From the IMG/VR virus record IMGVR_UViG_3300009285_012492, positions 1 through 20,865 of that record: DNA of 20,865 nucleotides. The stretch is one strand, 5' to 3'. Shown piece after piece: positions 8,286 to 16,800 of this stretch (the first letter of the stretch is position 1; each line of letters starts with the position of its first letter). A model generated the notes under the pieces. That model saw only the letters and a list, made by a program, of their open reading frames with translations. It did no database searches and had not been told where the DNA came from. The DNA comes from a virus. Both the position numbers and the translations under genes were made by a program.

Positions 8286-8606
8286 TTATTCCCAAACAAC
8301 AGTAATATCGCAACCACCAGTAATGTCTAAAAAGATCCCTTCAGCAACATGAGCCCCGGATTTCAGTGTGCCCGGAGTCTTCGTATCCGTGTCTGTTGGA
8401 ACGTAAAACTTGTGCATGACTCCACCACCTGTGTTGAACCCCCTTTGGCTGAAATTCTGGGAGTAGTCATAGACATGAAGATATGCAGCTTGATTGAAGG
8501 TTCTATTGACAACAATGTGTCCTAAACGAGCAGCGCGACTGGTGATATTGTAAGTAGCACCAACAGCATTGGAAACTGATAGCCGCCGCCATTTTGAGAC
8601 TCCCAC
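8286..8606 (-). CDS. Hypothetical small virion-region protein
   Basis: A 106-aa protein beginning with GTG (GVSKWRRLSVSNAVGATYN), preceded by AGGGGG at 6-nt spacing and 11 bp after the connector stop. Strands such as LGHIVVNRTF, AAYLHVYDYS and AEGIFLDITGG, ending DITVVWE, suggest a compact beta-sandwich like small capsid decoration or tail-tube-adjacent proteins. No catalytic motif or membrane segment is seen. It is unlike any family I can name with confidence; a virion role is inferred from its place in the head operon. Confidence 0.58.
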   Translation of the reverse strand: MGVSKWRRLSVSNAVGATYNITSRAARLGHIVVNRTFNQAAYLHVYDYSQNFSQRGFNTGGGVMHKFYVPTDTDTKTPGTLKSGAHVAEGIFLDITGGCDITVVWE

Positions 8607-8617
8607 AGCTTACCCCC

Positions 8618-9379
8618 TTACGAGGTGGCACCCGAAACTTCGTTCGAGTGGGATATTTTTCCGTTGTTGTTTACCAGAACAATCACGAAGTAGTACGTCG
8701 TTCCACTTGTGAGTCCGGTTACTTTGTAATTCACAAGATCCCGGTCGTATATCTCTTTTACTTTCGTGGCTGCCGCTGCGATTCCAAAATCTTTGTTCTC
8801 GTCCGTATCTGTGGATGTTAAACGGGTGAGATCTTTCAATCCGGCAGACGTGTGTCGAAAAACCACATAACGATTGAAGTCCGTGATACTGGGATTGTCC
8901 CACGACAAACTGAGTGTGGTAGTTGTGGCTCCTGTTGGCGTAGCAAGAGTAAGAACAGGAGGAAGCGGCACAGCCACATCTGGAAGAAGAACTTCCCGGA
9001 ATCTCTCTCTTGTCAAAAGAGTCGCCACTTGAATTGTGTCCCCATGCGAGGAATCCTGGTATTCTTCCAGTAGTTCCCTGGCCAGAGTGATGTTGTTCTG
9101 CATGACCTGACTTTTGTCCCCGCTTCCCTCCTCGGAGGAAATGGAAAAGAATTGTGTGTGGTTCCCGGCGCGGACTAAACACACGTTCCTCCACGCCAAA
9201 AGAAGCACGGGGTATTCTTCGTCTTTCGGCAGGCTGGAATAGGTGATGGTTGATTTATGCCGCGCCAGCGCGTCATCCAAGACTCCATTTAAGATAGGAT
9301 CTTCAAATTCATAATCCGTCGGGTCGATATCACTGACCGCCCTCCGGAGTCTGCTCCGAAGATCCGCTTGTGTGGCCAT
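8618..9379 (-). CDS. Head-tail connector/adaptor-like protein with C-terminal fibronectin type III domain
   Basis: A 253-aa two-part protein. Residues about 1-120 are helical and acidic (ADLRSRLRRAVSDIDP, ILNGVLDDALARHKS, PVLLLAWRNVCLVRAG, ARELLEEYQD). They resemble small phage head-completion/adaptor proteins that sit on the portal. Residues about 140-253 form a fibronectin type III module: PPVLTLATPTGATTTTLSLSWDNP, FNRYVVFR and the hallmark YKVTGLTSGTTYYFVIVLVN ending SNEVSGAT. ATG at 9379 has GGGGA 7 nt upstream. The position after the capsid gene fits a neck protein. The Fn3 module is commonly an exposed, carbohydrate- or surface-interacting add-on in phage virions. The adaptor assignment is inference. 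Confidence 0.65.
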   Translation of the reverse strand: MATQADLRSRLRRAVSDIDPTDYEFEDPILNGVLDDALARHKSTITYSSLPKDEEYPVLLLAWRNVCLVRAGNHTQFFSISSEEGSGDKSQVMQNNITLARELLEEYQDSSHGDTIQVATLLTRERFREVLLPDVAVPLPPVLTLATPTGATTTTLSLSWDNPSITDFNRYVVFRHTSAGLKDLTRLTSTDTDENKDFGIAAAATKVKEIYDRDLVNYKVTGLTSGTTYYFVIVLVNNNGKISHSNEVSGATS

Positions 9380-9394
9380 GACAATCCCCGGTCG

Positions 9395-9823
9395 TTATTT
9401 TGTCTCCACTTCCAGGATTGTCACCGTCTTGTACTCGGCCAGGGCTTGCCCGGCGTAGCGCGGAAGTCTGTATCGTTTTCCTTTTTCGATTTTGGCTCGG
9501 AACTTCCCTACATTCACATCTCCAGTGTGGTGAGAAAGAACAAACAAAGAGTCTTTCATCTCTTCTTCTGTTCCGAAAGTGCCGTCCACTTTCAACTCAC
9601 CAAAGCCCTTGAGATTCACCATCCGTCCGGCAAGAGCCAGAACCAAAGTGTCGAAGGAAGAACCCTCTGCCACTTTGATTCCTCTCTGCCCCGCCACCGA
9701 CCGGAGGGCCGTAAGCACAACGGGATCGGTGGTAAGACTATCACCCTGGGAACCCTTCTTTCCGGATTCCGACTTCCCCTTTACTTCATCGTCAATAAAC
9801 GTGATCCCTGCCTTGTCTGCCAT
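9395..9823 (-). CDS. Hypothetical protein next to the capsid gene
   Basis: A 142-aa protein. The frame is open far upstream into the capsid gene, but the start is placed at ATG 9823 (MADKAGITFIDDEVKGK), which has GGAGGG at 8-9 nt. An ATG two codons earlier lies too close to that site. The N-terminus is polar and probably disordered (KGKSESGKKGSQGDS). The C-terminal part contains KGFGELKVDGTFGTEEEMKDS and a basic KFRAKIEKGKRYRLPRYAG stretch. There is no recognisable family. Placement between the capsid and connector genes suggests a head decoration or head-completion role. Confidence 0.6.
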   Translation of the reverse strand: MADKAGITFIDDEVKGKSESGKKGSQGDSLTTDPVVLTALRSVAGQRGIKVAEGSSFDTLVLALAGRMVNLKGFGELKVDGTFGTEEEMKDSLFVLSHHTGDVNVGKFRAKIEKGKRYRLPRYAGQALAEYKTVTILEVETK

Positions 9824-9854
9824 TTCCATTACCCTCCATTCCCAATTACTTAAC

Positions 9855-10814
9855 TTAGACTGCGCTTTCCAGACGATAGATGTGGCCGTTCTCAATCCGA
9901 GCGAAACCCCAGATTGCGTACCACGCCAGGGAGTGATTACGCCCGAAGTCCTCCACCCCATCATCCCTCAACTCAATGCTCAATCCGATTCCCTGACCCC
10001 AAGCATTGTCCCCGAAGATCGTGGATAGATAGACATTCGTAGCCGAGGAATAGGTGGCAGCATTGGAAGTCGTATCACCACGGTCGTCGAAGATGTTCCC
10101 TGTCGTATCAACGTAACGAACTTGTGTCGTTTCGATGAAGGTCACATCTTCGTATCGACCGATCTCACCCAAGAACAACTGATCCGGAGCGCCATAGTTG
10201 CTGGCGTTCTGCCAAGCACCGTCGTCACGGACACGCCGCCCCTGCTTCGGATGGATGAAGCAGATATAGCTATTTCCGTTGTACTTCGGGGCCTTGTTCG
10301 TCGCCAGATTGACTACCGCTTCTTTTACCAAGTCCGTATCGAAGTAGTCCACAGCCGTGATATCCGCTCGCGCTGTTTTTCCGTTGGCGTAGAGAACATT
10401 TGATGTTCCCTCTACAGTTGTAGCATGAGCGTCATCCAGAACCACAGCAGCGTCGTGACCCAGAACCCTAGACATCGAACTCATCATGTCGTCGAACGAC
10501 ACGACACGCAGATGTTCGGAGATCTGGACAGCATTGCCGTATTCTGACAGGGTAATCGAAACAGTGGACGTTCCAAGGGAACGCTTTGTCATTGCAGTCC
10601 CTTCCGTCAGCGTTCCACCACGGGTAAGATCGCTGTACTTCAGGAACTGAATGGCATTTCCAGGAATCCGCCCGATCTCTTCCTTCTTCTCCGCAAACTG
10701 GTCATACCGGAGAAGGGGCTGAGATGCGAACCGAATTTCCTGGGAATAGATGGTACGAAGAGCATCAGACAGTTGTACCGTTGCGTTACTAGTTGCACCA
10801 GTGGAGACAGCCAT
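9855..10814 (-). CDS. Major capsid protein, N4-gp56 family
   Basis: A 319-aa protein matching the N4-gp56-type major capsid family, an HK97-fold shell protein. The N-terminus (SDALRTIYSQEIRFASQPLLRYDQFAEKK) and KRSLGTSTVSITLSEYGNAVQISEHLR are typical of the family. FIHPKQGRRVRDDGAWQNAS and the later EIGRYEDVTFIETTQV follow the usual order, and the C-terminus ends in strands WYAIWGFARIENGHIYRLES. ATG at 10814 has GGGAGG just upstream. It lies directly after the scaffold gene, which is the standard order. No protease gene is seen between portal and capsid, so maturation cleavage may be absent or encoded elsewhere. Confidence 0.85.
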   Translation of the reverse strand: MAVSTGATSNATVQLSDALRTIYSQEIRFASQPLLRYDQFAEKKEEIGRIPGNAIQFLKYSDLTRGGTLTEGTAMTKRSLGTSTVSITLSEYGNAVQISEHLRVVSFDDMMSSMSRVLGHDAAVVLDDAHATTVEGTSNVLYANGKTARADITAVDYFDTDLVKEAVVNLATNKAPKYNGNSYICFIHPKQGRRVRDDGAWQNASNYGAPDQLFLGEIGRYEDVTFIETTQVRYVDTTGNIFDDRGDTTSNAATYSSATNVYLSTIFGDNAWGQGIGLSIELRDDGVEDFGRNHSLAWYAIWGFARIENGHIYRLESAV

Positions 10815-10840
10815 ACTTCCCTCCCATTACGCCACGGCGA

Positions 10841-11578
10841 TTACTTTCTTGCCTCTTGCAGACCCACCAACATCTTTTCTCGCAACTCCTTCCGTTTCTT
10901 CGGATCGGTAACGTTGCGATAGCCGTCCAGGTCTACAACTTTGACGGTTCCCGACACATCCGGTGACGGGGCCGCAGGAGGGGGTGCTGTCACTTTTCCG
11001 GTTTTCCCTGCTTCAAATGCCTTCAACCATTCGGCTTTCGCCACCGCGATAGCTGCTTGTATGTCCGCTTCCGATTCCCCTCGAACCAATGGCTCGATCA
11101 ACTTGCTTCCGTCCGCCGTGGCCTCGGCAATCAGACGGCTGCGAAGCTTTTCGATTTCCAATCTTTTATTTGTCCCTTCCAGATCCGCCACTCGTTTGAT
11201 GAGAGACGCTTCCGCGTCTGCAAACTGCTTCTGGGCTTCCGTTAGAGCGTTCTTCACAGCGTCCTTCATCTTCTCGTCCGTTGTCTTGTTTGTGTTCTCT
11301 TCCGTCTTCTTGGTAACTGTTACGAGTTCTTGCAGCTTCTTCACCTCTTCTTGAAGTTCCGCCAGTTTCTTTTCAAGGGTCTCTTTGTCACCCTTCAACT
11401 TTTCAATCTGTGGATATAGCTTTTCTTTCTCTTCCCGTCTGGCGGCTTCAATGGATTTATTTACGATCTTCTGGATATCATCAGGAAGCCGTGTGTCTTT
11501 CCCCTGATCTTGGGTCGTGGTGTTCTGTGGATTGGTTCCTGTTTGCTGCTGTTGCCCTTCTTTGATTTCTTCAGCCAT
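10841..11578 (-). CDS. Capsid scaffolding protein (coiled coil)
   Basis: A 245-aa acidic/basic helical protein. It has a Gln/Thr-rich disordered start (MAEEIKEGQQQQTG), a long heptad-like coiled coil (about residues 40-150, with KLKGDKETLEKKLAELQEE), and then a helix and Ala-rich region. A Pro-rich linker (APPPAAPSPD) and a basic C-terminal tail (DPKKRKELREKMLVGLQEARK) follow, as expected for the capsid-binding end of scaffolds. The start is set at ATG 11578, with GGAG 7 nt upstream, rather than the in-frame upstream codon at 11593. It is located immediately before the major capsid gene. It would act inside the procapsid and leave at maturation. Confidence 0.78.
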   Translation of the reverse strand: MAEEIKEGQQQQTGTNPQNTTTQDQGKDTRLPDDIQKIVNKSIEAARREEKEKLYPQIEKLKGDKETLEKKLAELQEEVKKLQELVTVTKKTEENTNKTTDEKMKDAVKNALTEAQKQFADAEASLIKRVADLEGTNKRLEIEKLRSRLIAEATADGSKLIEPLVRGESEADIQAAIAVAKAEWLKAFEAGKTGKVTAPPPAAPSPDVSGTVKVVDLDGYRNVTDPKKRKELREKMLVGLQEARK

Positions 11579-11602
11579 TGCATCTCTCCGCAACTATGAG
11601 TG

Positions 11603-11620
11603 GCTTCTCTACAGAGAAGC
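11603..11620. other. Perfect hairpin between 49-aa gene and scaffold gene
   Basis: GCTTCTCT and AGAGAAGC form an 8-base inverted repeat with a 2-nt centre (effectively 7 bp around a 4-nt loop). It lies in the 49-bp gap upstream of the scaffold start on the minus strand. There is no T-run after it in the direction of transcription, so it is not a standard terminator. It could shape mRNA stability or translation ahead of the highly expressed scaffold and capsid genes. Confidence 0.4.
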
Positions 11621-11627
11621 AAAAATT

Positions 11628-11777
11628 TTACCGGCGGTCTCCCTTTGGAGACGGCCACTTCCGTTCTTTCGTCAGGTACCCCGGTTCACCAGCATGGGGA
11701 CCAAGACGGGTTGCAGTCTTTGTGATCCTCTTGTAAACCGGCTTGGAACCCTTCTGTTCTGTCACACGAATAACCAT
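11628..11777 (-). CDS. Small basic hypothetical protein (49 aa)
   Basis: A short ORF, starting ATG at 11777 and stopping TAA at 11628-11630. The protein begins MVIRVTEQKGSKPVYKRIT and ends KWPSPKGDRR, strongly basic, with a central HAGEPGYLTKERKW. A textbook GGAGGGAAGCAC precedes the ATG. It fills an otherwise empty gap between the 89-aa and scaffold genes, keeping the operon gap-free. Its function is unknown; small basic proteins in this position may bind DNA or the portal. The RBS is the main evidence that it is real. Confidence 0.62.
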   Translation of the reverse strand: MVIRVTEQKGSKPVYKRITKTATRLGPHAGEPGYLTKERKWPSPKGDRR

Positions 11778-11791
11778 GTGCTTCCCTCCGG

Positions 11792-12061
11792 TTATGAACG
11801 AGCGCCGGTATCCGGCGTGTTGTTCCTCTTGGCTCCCTGACCACCCTGCTTGCCCTGGTTCAACCCCTCTTTGAAAGAGGAATTTGCCGTACCCTTCTCC
11901 CCGTAATAATCTGTCTCTTTCGTCTTCCCGGTTGCATCCGTGACGTTGTCGTAATCATGCACTGGGTTGTTCATCGGGGGTTTGTCCAGATTTTTCATGC
12001 CGGTACGAAACGCCTGCTGTTCATCGTGACCGCGATTCTGAGACTTTGCATCCAGAGCCAT
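11792..12061 (-). CDS. Hypothetical hydrophilic protein (89 aa)
   Basis: A very polar 89-aa protein (MALDAKSQNRGHDEQQAFRT, later KETDYYGEKGTANSSFKEGLNQGKQGGQG) with almost no hydrophobic core, so it is probably largely disordered. ATG at 12061 is preceded by an ideal AAGGAGG site at 5-6 nt spacing. It sits between portal and scaffold. A disordered internal virion or assembly factor would fit, but no family is recognised. Confidence 0.6.
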   Translation of the reverse strand: MALDAKSQNRGHDEQQAFRTGMKNLDKPPMNNPVHDYDNVTDATGKTKETDYYGEKGTANSSFKEGLNQGKQGGQGAKRNNTPDTGARS

Positions 12062-12129
12062 AACTTCCTCCTTCTATACTAAACTATGACTAATCTAACC
12101 TTTTCCGTCAAGACTATTTGTGAAAATAA

Positions 12130-12273
12130 TCACTTCTTGCGGCGTGGCTTTCTTCCACCGGCAATCCAGCCAAAAAGCTTGCGTTGCTTGGTCGTTAATT
12201 TCTTTCCACGAATCGTGCCATCTCGAATAATCTTCTTGGCTTTTGCCGTTGTTGGATACTTTCTCTTTGCCAC
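12130..12273 (-). CDS. Small basic hypothetical protein (47 aa)
   Basis: A short ORF with GTG start at 12273 and TGA stop at 12130-12132. The protein begins MAKRKYPTTAKAKKIIRDGT, then has LTTKQRKLFGWIAGGRKPRRKK. The pattern of basic N-terminus, helix, L-T-x-K-Q-x-x-L-F-x-x-I-A-G-G is one I associate with tiny phage ORFs near portal genes; this is family memory, not a search. AGGGGA lies about 6 nt upstream, and the start is 10 bp after the portal stop. Nearly half the residues are Lys or Arg, so nucleic-acid contact is plausible. The 68 bp between its stop and the next gene start hold only that gene's RBS. Confidence 0.65.
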   Translation of the reverse strand: MAKRKYPTTAKAKKIIRDGTIRGKKLTTKQRKLFGWIAGGRKPRRKK

Positions 12274-12282
12274 GATAGTCCC

Positions 12283-13884
12283 CTATTCTCTGCTCGCTTC
12301 CACATAAGTATTCCGAAGGTCTTTAGGCTTTCTCGCCGGAGTCTCCCCTTCCACATCGGCTTTTTTCTCCGGAGCAGTTTCTTCTTCTGTGTTTATTCCA
12401 CCAAGGTTTGTTTCCGTACCCGCAGGTCTCATAGGATTGGTGGTATCGTTGTCTATCTCTTCAAGAATTTGCTCCACATCCTCCGGTGGAGTTCCAAGAT
12501 CCCGAAGAGCTTGCGCCCTGCTTGTAATTCCAGAATTCAATTTTTGTGCAATCAGTTGCATCTCGATAAGACGATCCTTCGGTAGAGGACTGTCCCATCG
12601 GAGCTTCATACGCCGCCATAGAATAGGATTCTCCAATTTAATCTTGTTTTGAGCACTATCGGAACCGGCTTCCGGTCTGAATTTTACAAGACCGGATTCC
12701 TCCATCCACCGAAGCGCAAGATGTGTGATACGAAGAATGCCGTTCCCGTAAGTTCTCTGTTTTCTAACGGTCTTTTTCATCAAGGGCAGGTAGTTCATAT
12801 GAAGAGCCACACCGGATGTATTGGAAATCGGTTGGGTTTCTCCCAGAGCCCCAAGGGGAGTAGCGGTCAATTCGTGCATCGCCAGACGGAGAAGTTCAAG
12901 ATAACGAACGGTAGCCGGAAGATCGGAAATCAATTCCAGATTTTCCACTCTGGCATCTTTAGGAAGACCCCAAACTTTGTTTGCTCCTTTTTCGATGTTT
13001 TCAATTCTGGCCCCAAACACCAAGGTAGTCGGAGCACCGTGGTACTGAATGATATCCGATGTATCGGACAGCTTCTCGTTGAACTCTTCATTCAAGTCCG
13101 AGATATCGTCGATGTCACTTATGCCATACGAGCCAAAGCCAGGAAGATTATGAACATGAACTACGTTTATCTCTCCAAGAGGATTTTTAGAATCATCAAT
13201 GACAGCCCCATCTATGTACTGTTTTATTTTTTCTCGCGTGATGTCTTGTGTGTAAATTTGCCAGTTTATGGACCCCTTTTCATCCACATCGTAAATGGGG
13301 TAAGAAATCAAGCAACGAATCATTCGTCTCTTGTCATGCGGATCGTAGATAGGAAAAACCGTTGAGCTATCCAAAACAACCAGCTTTATCCCGGGCTCTC
13401 CGTTCTCCATTGTATCCCCGTCCACGTCCATTGTGACTTGAACGAAGCAATCACCGGTCACACCTCCCACCGTAGCCATGTCATAAACAAGGGTTTCCCT
13501 GTCATTCATCTCTTCCCAAACCGTGTCAGCAAGTTCTTTCAGACCCTCATTCCCTTGGAACGGTTCGAGAACCCAAAGATTGCCGACAAGAAAATCAGAA
13601 GAAAAATCCACAAATCTACGACAGTAATTTATTTTCTGCTTGCGTGTCTCTCCCAATGGTTGGTATCGCCAATGATCGCCGTTATAAAGACGCCAGAGTT
13701 TTTGATATTTCAATATCCGTTCTTGGTGGGATTGGGCTACCGTAGTTGGAAGTCCCCCAAGTTTTTGAAGGTTCTGCATAAAATGAGGAAGGAGATCGTT
13801 TCCGCCGGAGGAGGCGTACTTATCCGTGAAGACCGCCCCCCCAAATCTCCGGCGTTTGAAATCGAGATCATCTTTATGGGGCAT
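12283..13884 (-). CDS. Portal protein (SPP1 gp6-like)
   Basis: A 533-aa portal protein, the dodecameric ring at the capsid vertex through which DNA is packaged. The N-terminal third has YQKLWRLYNGDHW and KINYCRRFVDFSSDFLVGN, typical of the Phage_prot_Gp6 group. The central region carries VVLDSSTVFPIYDP and NVVHVHNLPGFGSYGISDIDDISDLNEEFNEKLS (the crown/wing segment ahead of the tunnel helices). Residues near 355-400 (ELTATPLGALGETQPISNTSGVALHM) contain the usual S-G-x-A-L motif. The C-terminus is a disordered acidic tail. ATG at 13884 overlaps nothing and follows the TerL stop by 3 bp; AAGGG lies upstream. Confidence 0.88.
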   Translation of the reverse strand: MPHKDDLDFKRRRFGGAVFTDKYASSGGNDLLPHFMQNLQKLGGLPTTVAQSHQERILKYQKLWRLYNGDHWRYQPLGETRKQKINYCRRFVDFSSDFLVGNLWVLEPFQGNEGLKELADTVWEEMNDRETLVYDMATVGGVTGDCFVQVTMDVDGDTMENGEPGIKLVVLDSSTVFPIYDPHDKRRMIRCLISYPIYDVDEKGSINWQIYTQDITREKIKQYIDGAVIDDSKNPLGEINVVHVHNLPGFGSYGISDIDDISDLNEEFNEKLSDTSDIIQYHGAPTTLVFGARIENIEKGANKVWGLPKDARVENLELISDLPATVRYLELLRLAMHELTATPLGALGETQPISNTSGVALHMNYLPLMKKTVRKQRTYGNGILRITHLALRWMEESGLVKFRPEAGSDSAQNKIKLENPILWRRMKLRWDSPLPKDRLIEMQLIAQKLNSGITSRAQALRDLGTPPEDVEQILEEIDNDTTNPMRPAGTETNLGGINTEEETAPEKKADVEGETPARKPKDLRNTYVEASRE

Positions 13885-13887
13885 TTT

Positions 13888-16800
13888 TCACCCTTTTAAG
13901 AACATGTTCTCTTTCAACGAGGAAACCCTGACATTCGCAGGCTCTCTGGAAGCAAAACGGGCCAAAGCAAGCGAACAACAGTTATGGACTAGAAACCCTC
14001 CAGCAAAGTATTCGTGGCAACCTTCCACAGCTAAATTATAAACAGGAGTTTTTCTGTAGACAACTGAAATGTTTGCCACACGAAACGGAGCAACAGAAGG
14101 AACTCTTTCTGTACTTATTTCGACTGTATCGTGTATAGATAACGTGTCAAGACGTACAAAACCACGACCATCCACGAAAACAGGATGATTCGGAGTCCCT
14201 TCCAGGATATACCCATTTTCTGTGGTAACTTTAATCAAAGAATCAACCGTTCTTGTTTGAGAAGAAACCAGGACTCTCCGCAATCCAACTCTTGTCCAAA
14301 CCAAGCTGTTAGTTTCCACTTTCTCTATAGGAACATCCCCATCAACCGTTTTTATGGGAGTACCGGCAGGAAAACAATAATCGTCATGGGCATCTGGTTC
14401 ATTAGGTGCCTCACACAACATACACTCTCCCACATAATCCTTCTCCAAATCAAGCATCTGTTGTCTGAATCTTCTCCACTCCGCAGTTTCGTCACATCCT
14501 TCATTGGCGGGATAGGTAAGTCGTCTTCCCTCCATATCCGCAGACAGGGACTTGAAAGCGTTGCTTTTCCATTGCATCGTAAACGTCACGGGTTCCACGA
14601 CCACATTCTGAAGCATCCCCGCCAACCGATCTGCCAGAAGGGATTCTTTTGTGGAGTCTATGGACAACTTTACCACGTTAAATTGTTTAAGATATTCCAC
14701 GATCTTCGTGAATTGTTTTTCGTAGTTGTCCCCGAAAAGTTCAAGCCATCCCAATACATGCGTTTTGTAGCTCTCATACTCCACCGTACTCTCGACGCTC
14801 ACCCCCTTGAACATTTCCACCGGGTGCTCCCAATCCACTTCCAGGATCGTGACCACCGTGGAATCCCTGATTCTTCCAAGGTCGATCCCGGCTACATGAA
14901 CCCCTGCTTTCTTCGACCCAAAGACATAGCCATATCTCTCGTCATAGCCGTTCTTCTCGAATTCTTTCCAGGCATCCCCGGCCAAGCCGCACTTCTCGAA
15001 AGACTCGTCTGCGATAAACATGCCGCGCTCTGTAAGCCACATGATTCTGTAACTTCTTTTGAATTCATCGGAATTTTCTCCGAGTCTTCGTTTTTCTTTT
15101 TCGATATACTTCGCATAGAACGGACTGTGTTTCTGGCACTCCACATAGTCATATTCAAAATGATTTTTGGCCCCGCCCGCCACCGCCAGTTGCTTGTTCC
15201 TTCGAATCGCCTTGTAGAATTCCCTCTTGCGGATTCCGGGTGTGCCGATTTTCACAAGAGTCCCAGATACGGCGGCAACCATCGGATGGATTCCCTGCCG
15301 GATCTTCTCGTCTCCGATATCCTGAGTTTCATCCAAGATGGCAACATGGTAGCTTGCACCCTCCACATGCGCTTTCTCACTGGCCGAACGGGATACTACA
15401 TAGCTGCCGTTTGATAACTGGCATGTATCCCCGTTGCTGGTGGTAAAAATCAAACCCGCTTCCCGAAGAATCATCGAGCTTGTCTCCGTCATCAAAATGG
15501 TGCGGATTTTGTTGTACAGAAGATTGCTCTGATCCTGCTTGGGTGCGTAAACCCCGAACTTAGCACCCTCTTTGAATCCGACATAAAGATGGCGGATTTT
15601 ACGATTGAATCTCTGATCATCCAAAAACATCTCCGCCAGCTTGGGAAGCATGACCATCGCGGAAGCGCACAAGCAAGCGACCGCCGTGCTTTTCCCCGAA
15701 TTATGCACACAGAAACCCTGTGAGATAAACCACCCTTTTTTCGGAAAATAAGCGTCATAGGTCGGTCTAACTCCCACAGATCTGATAGATCTGACCCGCG
15801 CCCAGCAGAGATGCTCTCCGTCCTCTCCAATGAGCGCATGCGGTCGAGAACATCTTCTACTGTTCCCTTTTCCACCTCGTTTGTACTTTTTCAGAAAATC
15901 GTCGATTTGTTTCAATACTCTCTTACACGATTCTTCTTTACCAAAAATCAGACCGATACTTTTGAAAAATTTCTCACAATTAGCATCACCAGAAACAATA
16001 AGACGTCGGAATAGCTTGCCGTCCCGGTTTTTTTGCATGCGTTCTCTTTTTAACCGGGATGGGATTCCAAAAAGCAGCAATAAAGATTGGCAGTATCGTG
16101 CGTAGGTCTCGTTGTTGCCGCAACATAATCCCAACTCTCCCGATTCTCTTCCACCAGAAGTTGAATGTATGGAGATATATCCATCCGCAGCCCAGAATCT
16201 ATTCAAAAAATGTTTTTGGTATGATCTTGGAAAAGAAAAAATATCCAATGGAAATCCACAATCTGTCCGTAGACAACGAATAAAAAACCGTAGAGAATTT
16301 CCGTCAGGTTGCCTGTTCCGTGAGGTAAAGAGTAAATCATAACCCTTTCCTTTTTTGTATTTTTTGATTTGCACGTCTGGAAACTCAGCTTGCACGATTC
16401 TTGTAACTTCATCCAAATACAAACTGGACACGCTTGTAAATTTTATTGATTGTCCTTTTTTCACAGCATTGAAACAGTACCCATCTGCCGTGAGATACCC
16501 AAGCAATGCACACCGATCTTTGGTAAGACGCACTTTTCCAGAAAAGGTTTTAGTATGTCCATGCTTGTCAAAGCAGTCAAATTTACCGGAAAAGACAGTT
16601 CTTTTTCTCGGCCCAGAAAGACTTTCCAAAACCGCCACTTTGTCTCCCCGCTTCAAATCCTCCAACCGGGTGAACCCCTTCTCCGTGCGAAATGGATGAT
16701 TGGCGGTCGCCAGGAGCGTATGTTGACCAGCGGAAATCTCATAACATTTTTGTTTTCCGGTGCTCCATGCTCCTTCATAGTCTTCAATCCGGCAGGCGGT

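Noticed and set aside
14185-15414. 409-codon plus-strand frame opposite terL
   Set aside because: It is the antisense shadow of the TerL middle extein; the minus-strand frame has clear motifs and the plus-strand frame has none.
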